Positions 18,614 through 28,164 of a stretch of DNA of 64,000 nt are shown piece by piece. Source of the DNA: Paeniglutamicibacter sp. Y32M11. Lineage in GTDB: Bacteria; Actinomycetota; Actinomycetes; Actinomycetales; Micrococcaceae. The notes beneath the pieces were generated by a model. That model made no database searches. It had not been told where the DNA came from and was given only the letters and a program-made list of their open reading frames with translations. The stretch is taken from NCBI RefSeq assembly GCF_019285735.1, contig NZ_CP079107.1:2976001-3040000 (forward strand), given 5' to 3'. Position 1 is the first letter of the stretch. Each line of letters starts with the position of its first letter. The position numbers and the translations under genes were made by a program.

Positions 18614-19277
18614 GAAAAACACCGACCACAACGCCCCGGTGCTAGTCATTGGGCTGGGCCGCTTTGGCGCCTCGGTGGCCGAACAATTGGTCAAACAGGG
18701 CCGCGAGGTCTTGGCCATCGAACGGAACCAGGAATTGGTGCAGAAGTGGGCCTCGGTGCTGACCCACGTCGTGGAGGCGGATGCAACAAACATCGATGCG
18801 TTGCGCCAGCTCGGAGCCCAGGAATTCGCCTCGGCCGTGGTGGGGGTGGGTACCTCCATCGAATCCTCGGTGTTGATCACCGTGAACCTGGTGGATCTGG
18901 GGATCGAGCACCTGTGGGTCAAGGCCATTACGCCCTCCCACGGCAAGATCCTCACGCGTATCGGTGCCAACCACGTGATCTATCCGGAGGCCGACGCCGG
19001 AGTGCGTGCCGCCCACCTGGTCGGCGGACGGATGCTTGACTTCATCGAGTTCGACGATGGCTTCGCGATCGTGAAAATGTACCCGCCGAAGGAAACCCAG
19101 GGCTTCACGCTGGCCGAGTCTCAGGTCCGCTCCAAGTACGGGATCACCGTGGTGGGTGTGAAATCCCCCGGCGAGGACTTCACCTACGCCCAGCCCGATA
19201 CCAAGGTGACCCGGCGCGACGTGTTGATCGTCTCGGGCCACGTGGATTTGCTCGAACGCTTCGCCGCCCGGCCCTAA
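18606..19277 (+). CDS. trkA: TrkA/KtrA-type potassium channel regulatory subunit
   Basis: This 223-residue cytoplasmic RCK protein gates the TrkH pore by binding nucleotides. It has an N-terminal Rossmann fold with GLGRFGASVAEQL at residues 17-29 and an acidic residue at the end of the second strand (AIERN), followed by a C-terminal TrkA_C-like domain from about residue 140. Translation starts with TTG inside the end of trkH, with GAAGAGAGG upstream, so the two subunits are translationally coupled. Confidence 0.92.
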   Translation: MAEKNTDHNAPVLVIGLGRFGASVAEQLVKQGREVLAIERNQELVQKWASVLTHVVEADATNIDALRQLGAQEFASAVVGVGTSIESSVLITVNLVDLGIEHLWVKAITPSHGKILTRIGANHVIYPEADAGVRAAHLVGGRMLDFIEFDDGFAIVKMYPPKETQGFTLAESQVRSKYGITVVGVKSPGEDFTYAQPDTKVTRRDVLIVSGHVDLLERFAARP

Positions 19278-19329
19278 GGAAGCTCGGCGCTCATCTCTCC
19301 GAGTTAAACCCGGATGGCAGCACCCGCAG

Positions 19330-19379
19330 CACAAAAATATGCGTCCCCTCGTTCGAACGAGGGGACGCATATTTTTGTG
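19330..19379. terminator. perfect 50-base palindromic terminator
   Basis: A perfect palindrome with two 25-base arms and no spacer (centre gttc|gaac) has A-rich and T-rich outer ends, so it can act in both directions. It separates trkA (plus) from proC (minus). Confidence 0.85.
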
Positions 19380-19397
19380 AGGCCAGTTCCGTTGAGT

Positions 19398-20258
19398 TTA
19401 AGCCAGTTCCTTGGTGATCGCCGCGGCACGTGCGGCTGCTGCTGCCGCCCCGCGGGCGATGATCTGAGAAAGGTTCGTCTCATCAAAGGTTGCGATGGCC
19501 CGTTCGGTGGTGCCGTTGGGGCTGGTGACGCCCTGACGCAGGGCAGAGGGGTCGGCCTGCGCATCGGAAAGCATCTTCCCCGCCCCGGCAACGGTGGCAC
19601 GGGCCAAATCGGTCGCCAGAGCGGGCTCCAGGCCCAGTTCAACGCCCGCCGCGGCCATGGCCTCGGCCAGGTAGAACACGTACGCCGGTCCCGAGCCGCT
19701 GATGGCAGACACCGCGTCCTGCTGCGCCTCCGGAACCACGTGCACCACACCGGAACCGGCAAACAACTGCACGACGGCCTCCAGCGCGTCCGCGGAGACC
19801 GAATCCCCGGCGCTGACGCCCACCGCGCCGGCACCCACCTTCAACGGCGTATTGGGCATCGACCGCACCACGGGTTGGCCCGGATTCAGGTGCGCGGCCA
19901 TCATGCTGATGGTGATGGCTGCGGCCACCGAAACGATAACGGCGCTGGGCTTCAGGGCATCCTTGATTTCGTCGCACAATGCGGTGATGCCCACGGGCTT
20001 TACACCCAAGAAGACGATGTCGGCATCCCGCACCGCCTTGAGGTTGGCCTCTGGATCTTGGGCACCAATCAGCACCGTGACACCGGTTTCGGCACGCAGC
20101 GCCTCGGCCTTGTCATCGCTGCGCAGGGTGGCGGTGATCGCCCGCGGGTCATAACCGGAAGCGATGATGCCGCGCAGCACCGCCCCATTCATGGAACCGG
20201 TGCCCAGGAAGGCAAGTTTGTTCTCGGTACGGGCAGAAGTTACAGGCGCTGAAGTCAT
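19398..20258 (-). CDS. proC: pyrroline-5-carboxylate reductase
   Basis: ProC carries out the last step of proline biosynthesis, reducing pyrroline-5-carboxylate with NAD(P)H. The 286-residue protein begins with a Rossmann motif (LAFLGTGSMNGAVLRGI), has VRSMPNTPLKVGAG in the middle, and the family signature SGSGPAYVFYLAEAM near residue 190. It is the last gene of a minus-strand run that also includes the isomerase and Ppx/GppA genes, with gaps of only 25-30 bases. Confidence 0.95.
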   Translation of the reverse strand: MTSAPVTSARTENKLAFLGTGSMNGAVLRGIIASGYDPRAITATLRSDDKAEALRAETGVTVLIGAQDPEANLKAVRDADIVFLGVKPVGITALCDEIKDALKPSAVIVSVAAAITISMMAAHLNPGQPVVRSMPNTPLKVGAGAVGVSAGDSVSADALEAVVQLFAGSGVVHVVPEAQQDAVSAISGSGPAYVFYLAEAMAAAGVELGLEPALATDLARATVAGAGKMLSDAQADPSALRQGVTSPNGTTERAIATFDETNLSQIIARGAAAAAARAAAITKELA

Positions 20259-20288
20259 CTGCCCATTCTTCCACGGCTTCCCGGGAGC

Positions 20289-21128
20289 CTAGATCGAATG
20301 TGTCCCACTCTGCGCGCCGGTGCTCACCTGGTCCAGATGGCGGCGGGCAAATTCCAGCGTCTCGCCCAGCCAGGCCTCGCGCTCCCCGGCACCCTTGGCC
20401 TTACGGGTGGAGACCTCCACGGCCACCACTCCGTCCCAGGCGACATCACGGAGGTACTGAATCGCTTCGATCACCGGTTGGGTGCCGCGGCCGGGCACCA
20501 GGTGCTCGTCCTTGCCGTTGTCCATCCCGTCGCACAGGTGCACATGGCTCAGTCGCTGCCCCAGCTCACGGAAGGCCACGGCGGAGTCCATGTCGGCGAT
20601 CGCCGAATGGGAGAAATCCCAGGTGACAAACTCATAGGGTTCGGGGATCGGGTTCCAGTGCGGCAGATACATTTTTGCCTCGCGTCCCCGCGCGCGCCAC
20701 GGGTACATGTTCTCCACCGCGATCTTCACACCGTACTCCTCCATGATCCGGCGGATGCCGGTGGAGAATTCGGTGGCGTAGGTACCCTGCCAGCGGAAGG
20801 GCGGGTGCGCCACCACCACATCGCACCCCACCTCCACGGCCATCGCTGCGGCCGATTCGATCTTGTTCCACGCGGTGCCCCAGACCTGCTGGGTCAACAG
20901 GAGCGTGGGCGCGTGGATGGCCATGATGGGTTGGTCGTAGCGTTCGGCTAACCGATTCAGCGCGGCGGCATCCTGGGAGATCTGGTTTCCGGTGACCAAG
21001 ACCTCCACCCCGTCGTAGCCCAAATCGTGGGCCACGGAGAAGGCGTCATGGACGTTCAACGGATAAACCGAGGCGCTGGAGAGCGCAACGGGAATGGGGG
21101 CGCTGCCCTGTGTACCTGAATCAATCAT
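20289..21128 (-). CDS. sugar phosphate isomerase/epimerase family protein
   Basis: This 279-residue protein has the AP-endonuclease-2-like TIM barrel fold: strands around YDGVEVLV and MAIHAPTLL, the metal-ligand region AVENMYPWR, and TWDFSHSAI/SHVHLCDGMDNGKDEHLVPGRG. This fits the IolE/xylose isomerase-like superfamily; actinobacterial homologues are conserved next to proC and ppx. The substrate cannot be read from the sequence. Confidence 0.85.
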   Translation of the reverse strand: MIDSGTQGSAPIPVALSSASVYPLNVHDAFSVAHDLGYDGVEVLVTGNQISQDAAALNRLAERYDQPIMAIHAPTLLLTQQVWGTAWNKIESAAAMAVEVGCDVVVAHPPFRWQGTYATEFSTGIRRIMEEYGVKIAVENMYPWRARGREAKMYLPHWNPIPEPYEFVTWDFSHSAIADMDSAVAFRELGQRLSHVHLCDGMDNGKDEHLVPGRGTQPVIEAIQYLRDVAWDGVVAVEVSTRKAKGAGEREAWLGETLEFARRHLDQVSTGAQSGTHSI

Positions 21129-21153
21129 GGAACGTGCCCCTTATGTTTCGGTC

Positions 21154-22179
21154 CTAAAGAACGGTACTTCCCTGCGCCAAGGACAGGGCCGAGGCCCTAC
21201 CCAAGGCAACTTCACCAACACCCACGCTACTACTGAGCGGCGCGGTGGAGTCAAATAAAACGTGGTCAAAACGGCGCAGCATCAGACCCTCACGCAGTGC
21301 CCACGGGCAGATGCGCAGGGATTTAACCTTCAGCGCGTTCATGGCTTCCAGGGCGACGACGGCACCGGCGAGCAGCTGTGGGGCACGGATCGCCGAGACT
21401 CCGGGCAATTCCACCCGCTCATCCCAGCTCATCGCGGTCAGCCGGTTGGTCCACAACTTGAGCGAATCGGCACGCAGCACGCGCTTCACATACGGTCCAT
21501 CGGCGCTGGGCGCAGCACCGGTGATCCGGGCCAGCGACCTGAAGGTTTTGGAGGTGCCGGTGACCATGGACGGCTTGCCAAATTGGCGCAGCTCGGCCGC
21601 GGGTTCGGCCAGCACATCGCGCACATAGTGGCGCATTTCCTTGAGTTTTTGGATCGACGGACGATCCTCGGGCAGCCATTCGCGGGTCAGCCGGCCCGCA
21701 CCCAGTGGTACCGAGTGGGCCACGCTGGGGAATTCGTCCCCGCCCAGGGCGAGTTCGAAGGAGCCGCCACCCATGTCCAGGTTCAAGATGGTGTCGGCAC
21801 TCCAGCCAAACCAGCGGCGCACCGCGTGGAAGGTCATGCCGGCCTCCTGTTCACCGGTGAGCTCGGTGAGCTGAACACCGGTTTCATTCACCACCCGAGC
21901 CAGCACCATCTCGCCATTGGCCGATTCGCGGATGGCGGAGGTGCAGAAGGCCAGCAGGTCCTCGGCATGATGATTGATGGCAAATTGTGCCGCCTCGTGC
22001 ACAAAGTCCAACAGCTCGGTTTGCCCGGCATCGTTAATGGCCCCGTTTTCGTCCAGGAAGGACACCAACGACAGGGCCCGCTTGTGCGAGGCAAAGGGCA
22101 CGGGGCGGGCGCCCGGATAGGCATCCACCAACAATAGATGGACCGTGTTCGATCCAATATCCAGTACGCCCAGCCTCAT
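21154..22179 (-). CDS. Ppx/GppA family phosphatase
   Basis: This 341-residue protein of the ASKHA fold hydrolyses polyphosphate or guanosine pentaphosphate, or has lost such activity as in some actinobacterial Ppx1 forms. The N-terminal phosphate loop VLDIGSNTVHLLLVDA and the second loop LDMGGGSFELALG (about residue 140) are intact. The C-terminal HD domain of long exopolyphosphatases is absent. It lies 42 bases downstream of topA and 25 bases upstream of the isomerase gene. Confidence 0.9.
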   Translation of the reverse strand: MRLGVLDIGSNTVHLLLVDAYPGARPVPFASHKRALSLVSFLDENGAINDAGQTELLDFVHEAAQFAINHHAEDLLAFCTSAIRESANGEMVLARVVNETGVQLTELTGEQEAGMTFHAVRRWFGWSADTILNLDMGGGSFELALGGDEFPSVAHSVPLGAGRLTREWLPEDRPSIQKLKEMRHYVRDVLAEPAAELRQFGKPSMVTGTSKTFRSLARITGAAPSADGPYVKRVLRADSLKLWTNRLTAMSWDERVELPGVSAIRAPQLLAGAVVALEAMNALKVKSLRICPWALREGLMLRRFDHVLFDSTAPLSSSVGVGEVALGRASALSLAQGSTVL

Positions 22180-22221
22180 TCTGTGCCCTTCATGCTCTTG
22201 CTCGGTCCTCGCTAGCGAGGG

Positions 22222-25005
22222 CTACTTGCTAGTTTTCTTGGCCGCTGGCTTTTTGGCCGGAGCCTTCTTGGCCGCCGGCTTTTTGGCCGGGGCCTTGGCA
22301 GCGGTCTTGCGCTTGACCGGTCCCCGGGCGCGCTTATCGGCCAATAGCTCGATGGCCCGCTCCCGGGTCAGCTCCTCCAGCGTGGTATCACGCGGGATGG
22401 TGATGTTGGTGACGCCGTCGGTGATATAGGCACCAAAGCGTCCCTCCTTGACCACGATGTTCTTCTCCGAGACCGGATCGACACCAAACTCGGCCAGCGG
22501 CGGCACGGCCGCACGCGCGCCACGAACCTTCGGCGTTGCGTAAATCTCCAACGCTTCTTCCAAGGTGATGGTGAAGATCTCTTCCTCGGTACCGATGGAG
22601 CGCGAGTCGGTGCCCTTTTTCAGGTAGGGCCCAAAACGGCCGTTCTGCACCGTAATCTCCACGCCCTCGGCGTCCGCGCCCAGCACCCGCGGCAGCGAGA
22701 TCAGGCGTAGGGCTTCCTCGAGCGTCACCGACTCCACGCTCATGGTCTTGAACAGCGAACCGGTGCGCGGCTTGGCCTTGACCGGCTTCTTCGGCGGCTT
22801 GGGCTTGCCGTTCTTGTAGTACTCCACGGGCAGTGCGGCCAATTCCTCGGCCGTGGGCTCCACGATGACCTCGGTGACGTAGGCGCCGTAGCGTCCGTCC
22901 CGGGCCACGATGGTGCGCCCGGTCTCCGGGTCAACGCCGAGCACGTTTTCGCTCGGACCCTGCTGCTCCATCAGCTCGATGGCCTTTTCGGCGGTGAGCT
23001 CGTCCGGAGCCAGATCCTCGGGCACATTGGCACGCTGCGGGTCGGTGCCCTCGGGGGCATCGGCGGGCAACGGCTTTTCCAGGTACGGACCAAACTTGCC
23101 CACGCGCAGGACGATGCCCGGGGCGATGTCGATGGAGTTGATGGCGCGAGCGTCAATGTCGCCCAGGTTGTTCACCACCGATTCCAGGCCGGCCTCACCG
23201 GTGGCCTCGGAACCGAAGTAGAAGTCCTTCAGCCAGGCGCTGCGACCCTTTTGGCCGTGCGCAATTTCGTCCAGATCATCTTCCAGGCGTGCGGTGAAGT
23301 CGTAGTCGACGTACTTGCCGAAGTGCTCTTCCAGCAGACGCACCACGGAGAACGCGATCCAGCTGGGCACCAGGGCGCCGCCACGCTTGGTCACGTATCC
23401 GCGATCCATGATCGTGGAGATGGTCGGGGCGAAGGTCGAGGGGCGACCGATCTCGCGAGCTTCAAGCTCGGCGACGATCGAGGCCTCGGTGTAGCGCGCC
23501 GGCGGGGAGGTGGTGTGGGAGATGGCGTCGATGCCGGTGCCAGCCAACGGGTCGGCGACCTTAAGCTGGGGCAGGCGTGCTTCCTCTGCCGCGTCGGCCG
23601 CCTCGGCCTCGCGGGCTGCGTCACGGCCTTCCTCATAGGCGGCCATGAAGCCACGGAAGGTGATCACGGTGCCGGAGGCGGAGAACTCCGCAAGCTGCCC
23701 CGTGGTGGCTTCACCGGCCAGCTTGATGGTGGCGGTGAAACCCTTGGCGTCCGACATCTGCGAGGCGACGGTACGCTTCCAAATCAGTTCGTAGAGCCTA
23801 AATTCATCGGCCGAGAGCTGGGCACGGACGGTGGCCGGGCGGCGGAAGGAATCACCGGCGGGGCGGATGGCCTCGTGGGCTTCCTGCGCCGCTGCACTCT
23901 TGGCCTTGTAAACGCGCGGCTTATCCGGCACCGAGTCGGTTCCGTAAAGTTCTGCTGCCTGCTTGCGGGCGGCGTTCACTGCCTCGTTGGACAGGAACAC
24001 CGAATCGGTACGCATGTAGGTGATGTAGCCGTTTTCATACAGGCGCTGGGCGACCTGCATGGTGGACTTTGAGCTCCAGCGCAGCTTGCGGCTGGCTTCC
24101 TGCTGCAGCGTTGAGGTGGTGAACGGGGCTGCCGGTCGACGGGTGTAGGGCTTTTCATCCACCGAGGTCACGGCAAAATCGGCCTCGGCCAGTCCGTTGG
24201 ACAGTGCCGTGGCACCGGCCTCGTCCAGGTGAGCGACGGAACCGGACTTGGGGGTCTTCAGTTCACCGCGGTCGGTGAAGTCGCGGCCGGTGGCCACACG
24301 GGCACCGTCAACGCTGGAGAGCTTCGCGCCGAAGGATTCGCCGGCATTCGTGGCGAAGGTTCCGGTCAAATCCCAGTAGGAGGCGTTGCGGAACGCCATG
24401 CGTTCACGTTCGCGCTCGACCACCAGGCGAGTTGCCACCGACTGCACACGGCCGGCGGACAGTCCACGGGCCACCTTGCGCCAGAGCACCGGGGAGATCT
24501 CGTAGCCGTAGAGACGATCCAGCACACGACGGGTTTCCTGGGCATTAACCAGGTCGGTGTCGAGTTCGCGGATATTTTCCATGGCACGGTTGATGCCCTC
24601 TTGGGTGATCTCCGTGAAGGCCATGCGGTAGACCGGAACCTTGGGCTTAAGCACCTCGAGCAGGTGCCACGCGATGGCTTCGCCTTCGCGGTCCGCATCG
24701 GTCGCGAGATAGAGTGCGTCGGCATTTTTGAGCTTCGCCTTGAGCTCGGCCACACGCTTCTTCTTATCCGGGTATACGACGTAATAGGGGTCGAAGTCGT
24801 TGGTGACGTCCACGGCAAATTTGCCGTATGGCCCCTTTTTCATCTCCGTGGGCAGATCGGCGGGTTGCGCCAAATCTCGAATGTGCCCCACCGAGGCATC
24901 AACTTCAAATCCATCGCCCAAATACTTGGCGATAGATTTGCTCTTAGCAGGAGACTCCACGATCACGAGCTTCATACCGGTCTTTTCCTTGGCCTTGGCG
25001 GGCAC
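22222..25005 (-). CDS. topA: DNA topoisomerase I
   Basis: TopA relaxes negatively supercoiled DNA by type IA strand passage. The protein starts with the TOPRIM domain (LVIVESPAKSKSIAKYLG, with the acidic DADREGEA motif), the active-site Tyr330 lies in YMRTDS, and the C-terminal half carries several repeated TopA-C modules that lack zinc cysteines. It ends in a Lys/Ala/Pro-rich basic tail, as usual in actinobacteria. I place the start at a GTG (25005) with AGGAG five bases upstream, giving 927 residues; the frame extends further to 25053 without homology. Confidence 0.95.
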   Translation of the reverse strand: MPAKAKEKTGMKLVIVESPAKSKSIAKYLGDGFEVDASVGHIRDLAQPADLPTEMKKGPYGKFAVDVTNDFDPYYVVYPDKKKRVAELKAKLKNADALYLATDADREGEAIAWHLLEVLKPKVPVYRMAFTEITQEGINRAMENIRELDTDLVNAQETRRVLDRLYGYEISPVLWRKVARGLSAGRVQSVATRLVVERERERMAFRNASYWDLTGTFATNAGESFGAKLSSVDGARVATGRDFTDRGELKTPKSGSVAHLDEAGATALSNGLAEADFAVTSVDEKPYTRRPAAPFTTSTLQQEASRKLRWSSKSTMQVAQRLYENGYITYMRTDSVFLSNEAVNAARKQAAELYGTDSVPDKPRVYKAKSAAAQEAHEAIRPAGDSFRRPATVRAQLSADEFRLYELIWKRTVASQMSDAKGFTATIKLAGEATTGQLAEFSASGTVITFRGFMAAYEEGRDAAREAEAADAAEEARLPQLKVADPLAGTGIDAISHTTSPPARYTEASIVAELEAREIGRPSTFAPTISTIMDRGYVTKRGGALVPSWIAFSVVRLLEEHFGKYVDYDFTARLEDDLDEIAHGQKGRSAWLKDFYFGSEATGEAGLESVVNNLGDIDARAINSIDIAPGIVLRVGKFGPYLEKPLPADAPEGTDPQRANVPEDLAPDELTAEKAIELMEQQGPSENVLGVDPETGRTIVARDGRYGAYVTEVIVEPTAEELAALPVEYYKNGKPKPPKKPVKAKPRTGSLFKTMSVESVTLEEALRLISLPRVLGADAEGVEITVQNGRFGPYLKKGTDSRSIGTEEEIFTITLEEALEIYATPKVRGARAAVPPLAEFGVDPVSEKNIVVKEGRFGAYITDGVTNITIPRDTTLEELTRERAIELLADKRARGPVKRKTAAKAPAKKPAAKKAPAKKPAAKKTSK

Positions 25006-25139
25006 AGCACTCCTATTAGCAACCAGTGGTGCACCAAAGTGGGCGCACAGCACATTCCCTGATCTAGGTTAGCCGCAATTTTGCGCACCTCGGCAAGCTG
25101 GGAACCTCAAATAGCGTTTACCCGGCCCACGAGAGAAAC

Positions 25140-25784
25140 CTAGTCCCCCATTTCGGGGCGGATCTCGGGGAGAAATGAAAGCATATAGTAGAGCCGGTCC
25201 CCATCCACGCCACGAGCCTCGGGTTCGGCCAAATCCTCGTACTCATAGAGCAGGTCATAGACCTTCGTGATGAATTCCTTGCGCTGAGTCTCGGAGAGGA
25301 ACACCACACCGGTGGTCAGTACCGGAGCACGATCGGGCGCAGGTTCATGACCTTCCTTGCGTTCTTTATCACGACGGTTAATTTCCGCCGAGAGTCGGTC
25401 GCGGAAGGCGTTGAGCTGCACGTTGAGGTAGGCGTTCTTCGCACTGGTCGAGTCCGAGAGTGAGCCAAGCACCAGTTGGCTGCCGGCAGCCTTCCAGCGG
25501 CGTTCGCGGCCATCACCCTCGCTTGCCGCACGGATCACGTAACCGTATTTCTCCAGGGCACGCAGGTGATAACTCATGGCGCTCGGAGTCAGAGCACAGC
25601 GCGTGGCCAGTTCGGTAGCGGTACGTGTTGCCTGCGAAGCAAAAAGTTCTTCCAGCACCGTCAGTCTCGCCTCGTGGGCAAGGGCGCGGATGGCTTGCGG
25701 GTCGCTAATCGACACCGGTGCGGCGGGCGCCGGGGACACGCTGACGGGTTTAACGCCTGCCTCCGGGGATGTGTTCTGACTCAT
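25140..25784 (-). CDS. winged-helix transcriptional regulator (ArsR-like)
   Basis: This 214-residue protein has an Ala/Pro-rich N-terminal arm of about 25 residues, an ArsR-type winged helix (IRALAHEARLTVLEELF, recognition helix TPSAMSYHLRALEKYGYV, wing SEGDGRERRWKAA), and a helical C-terminal half of about 100 residues. No cysteine-based metal site is visible. It lies upstream of topA on the same strand with a 134-base gap and downstream of the methyltransferase gene, so its targets cannot be read from context. Confidence 0.85.
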   Translation of the reverse strand: MSQNTSPEAGVKPVSVSPAPAAPVSISDPQAIRALAHEARLTVLEELFASQATRTATELATRCALTPSAMSYHLRALEKYGYVIRAASEGDGRERRWKAAGSQLVLGSLSDSTSAKNAYLNVQLNAFRDRLSAEINRRDKERKEGHEPAPDRAPVLTTGVVFLSETQRKEFITKVYDLLYEYEDLAEPEARGVDGDRLYYMLSFLPEIRPEMGD

Positions 25785-25795
25785 ATCAAAAAACT

Positions 25796-27406
25796 TTAGC
25801 GGTTGTTTCGCATCTCCAAAAGAAACCCGTGCTTAATAAGCCGCACAACTCCTTCATGTAGCCGCGAAGAAAACTCTGGATCACCCTCGCCTATCAACGA
25901 ATTAAGCGCATTGACTAGTGACGATATGCTCAAATCACCGTCGCAGGCAGAAACAAACCCGGTCAGTGCGGTGTCCAATATTTCGGTTCGCCGTAAACCT
26001 GCACCTTGGCGTAACAAGATCACGCCGGGGTGCTCCGCGCCCGGTCGCTGGTGACGTTCCTCGGTCACGTCCTCGGCCACCACCAAATGCAAGTCGCCAA
26101 CATCATGTGCGACCAATTCATCGGCCACGGCAATATCGCGTGTCAGGTACGAACCGATGGGTTGTTCGATGGGATAACCGATCGCTTCGAAGTTGACTCC
26201 CATCCCATTTTTTCCTGTCGCGGGCCGGCGCAACCAGACCATGCCAAAACCGATGGCCCCGACATTACGTGAGGCAAAGTCATCAAGATACGCACCGTAT
26301 TGCTCGGCAAACGCCAACGGGTCCCTGCCCTGCGAGGCGTCGCGCAGCCAAGTCTCCGCGTATTCGGTCGGGCTGACCATTTCACGCTGGATGAACCAGG
26401 CTTCGGTATCGGCACCGAGCCAGGAACGCGGGCCGGCGGTCCAGTCTCGAGCTTGCTCCTCGTCTACCACTTCGGTGATTTCCCAGTTGGCCAGCATTTG
26501 TGCGGTTCCACCCGGGGCAAGAATCGAGGGAAGGGAGCTGACAAGCGTGGATACCAGGGTATCGCCGGGCATCCCGCCGTCGCGGTAGGTAAAACGATCC
26601 GCGTCCTGTTCCCCAGCAAAACGGGGAGTGATCACAAAGGGCGGATTGGAGACGATCAGGTCAAACTCTTCACCCCGAACCGGGTCTAATAGGGACCCCA
26701 AACGGAGGTCAACACGTGCTTGCAGGTCGTGTGGATCGATGGCCAACGCTTGGTGATTCAGTAACAAATTGAAGCGGGTGAACCCCAATGCACGCGCCGA
26801 AATATCTGTGGCAACCACCCGGTCTGCGTGAGACAACAAATGAAAAGCTTGAATACCGCAGCCGGTGCCCAAATCCAGGGCGTAGCGGACCTGCGGCCGC
26901 ACGGTCGTCTGAGCCAGGGTCAAGGACGCTTGGCCAATGCCCAGCACGTGATCGTGGCGCAGCACCCCGGCACGCTGGTGCGCACCCAAATCGCTGGCTA
27001 CCCAAATTTCCGCATCAGCATCGGAGGCATGGGTGCGCAAATCAACGCGTGCACGCCAAAGTTCTCCCGACTCTGCCGGTTCGATGAGGCCCAGGCCGTG
27101 AAGCCCGGCGATCCCCGTGGCCGGGAAGGCAGCAGCAAGTTCGCCCTCCGGCACCTCGACGCCGAGCATAAACAAGCCTAGGGTGGTGCTCAACGGCGTG
27201 GGGGCATCCAACGCCGCGATGGTGCGTAGCGCCGGAATAAGCTGATCGCGTAGCAACGCATCGTGCGCGGTGTCACCGAGAAATTCGGTGATCGCCTCAT
27301 GGTGGAATGTGGCGCGGCGCAAATCACCGGCCAACTGCTCAAGGAGACTGACATCGTCACTGCGCGGGGCATCGGGAACTTGGGCAAAGTTTTCGGTGGA
27401 AGTCAC
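25796..27406 (-). CDS. SAM-dependent methyltransferase, HemK-like NPPF type
   Basis: This 536-residue protein has an N-terminal domain (residues 1-150) without catalytic motifs, a Rossmann-type SAM-binding domain with ALDLGTGCGIQAFHLL (about 180-195), and the N-methyltransferase motif SNPPFVIT (about residue 262). A C-terminal domain of about 200 residues follows. This arrangement matches actinobacterial proteins annotated as DUF7059/DUF7782 methyltransferases. NPPF enzymes methylate amide or amino nitrogen in protein, RNA or DNA; the substrate is unknown. It ends 11 bases before the HTH regulator starts. Confidence 0.8.
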   Translation of the reverse strand: MTSTENFAQVPDAPRSDDVSLLEQLAGDLRRATFHHEAITEFLGDTAHDALLRDQLIPALRTIAALDAPTPLSTTLGLFMLGVEVPEGELAAAFPATGIAGLHGLGLIEPAESGELWRARVDLRTHASDADAEIWVASDLGAHQRAGVLRHDHVLGIGQASLTLAQTTVRPQVRYALDLGTGCGIQAFHLLSHADRVVATDISARALGFTRFNLLLNHQALAIDPHDLQARVDLRLGSLLDPVRGEEFDLIVSNPPFVITPRFAGEQDADRFTYRDGGMPGDTLVSTLVSSLPSILAPGGTAQMLANWEITEVVDEEQARDWTAGPRSWLGADTEAWFIQREMVSPTEYAETWLRDASQGRDPLAFAEQYGAYLDDFASRNVGAIGFGMVWLRRPATGKNGMGVNFEAIGYPIEQPIGSYLTRDIAVADELVAHDVGDLHLVVAEDVTEERHQRPGAEHPGVILLRQGAGLRRTEILDTALTGFVSACDGDLSISSLVNALNSLIGEGDPEFSSRLHEGVVRLIKHGFLLEMRNNR

Positions 27407-27465
27407 GCTTCACAGTCTAGCGATCAGCTCCCCGGCACGGGACGGCGATGCCTAAGATAGAACTC

Positions 27466-28050
27466 ATGATTGAGGTCACCACCACCCACTTGCAGCAGCT
27501 CTCCGTCTCCGAGCTCCGCCGAAGCACCCGAACGTTGCCCGCAGGGGCACGAATCGAGCGCGTCGAGGCCATGACTCCGGAGTTCAGCAAGTACCTGTAC
27601 CAGGGTGTGGGTAGTGGCTGGAACTGGTCCGACAGATTGTCGTTAACTCGCGCCGAGTGGGCATCCCTGCTCGAAGCCGCAGGAGTTGAAACGTACGTCA
27701 TCTACCTTCATGGCGCACCGGCCGGATATCTGGAGCTGGTCGGCCGGGTCGAAAGAACCGGAACCGAGGTGGAAATCATGTACTTTGGACTCTTTCCACA
27801 GAGCATTGGCCACGGACTAGGCGGGGCACTGTTATCCGAGGGCATGTCACGGGCATGGGATCTTGACGCGCGTTGGGCGTCCTTCCCACCGGTGAGCAGA
27901 ATCTGGGTACATACCTGTTCGCTGGATGGACCGGCGGCCTTGGCGAACTATCAGGCGCGTGGTCTGCAGATCTTCCATACCGAAAGCGAAATGCTGGAGC
28001 CCGGTGACGGAGCCGCTGGCATGTGGCCAGAGAGCATGCCAAGCGCGTAA
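27466..28050 (+). CDS. GNAT-family N-acetyltransferase
   Basis: This 194-residue protein has the GNAT core, with the acetyl-CoA loop recognisable in FGLFPQSIGHGLGGALLSEGM and a final strand around WVHTCSLDGPAALANYQARGL. Two in-frame ATG codons are possible; I prefer 27466 because it lies exactly 7 nt after TAAGAT (leaderless layout), while 27448 has no ribosome binding site. It is divergent from the methyltransferase gene. The substrate is unknown. Confidence 0.8.
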   Translation: MIEVTTTHLQQLSVSELRRSTRTLPAGARIERVEAMTPEFSKYLYQGVGSGWNWSDRLSLTRAEWASLLEAAGVETYVIYLHGAPAGYLELVGRVERTGTEVEIMYFGLFPQSIGHGLGGALLSEGMSRAWDLDARWASFPPVSRIWVHTCSLDGPAALANYQARGLQIFHTESEMLEPGDGAAGMWPESMPSA

Positions 28051-28116
28051 CCAAGGGGTCTTCACCGAACTCCCGGGGCAAACCGGGCGCATGATGACCA
28101 CCCCTTGGCTGCTAAC

Positions 28117-28134
28117 GCCACGCTACTGCGTGGC
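28117..28134. terminator. short hairpin between convergent genes
   Basis: Seven-base perfect arms (gccacgc/gcgtggc) with a 4-base loop lie between the GNAT gene and trhO. No T-run follows, so termination is only suggested by position. Confidence 0.4.
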
Positions 28135-28164
28135 AATCGGCAGATCGCCACCTATAGAACCGCT

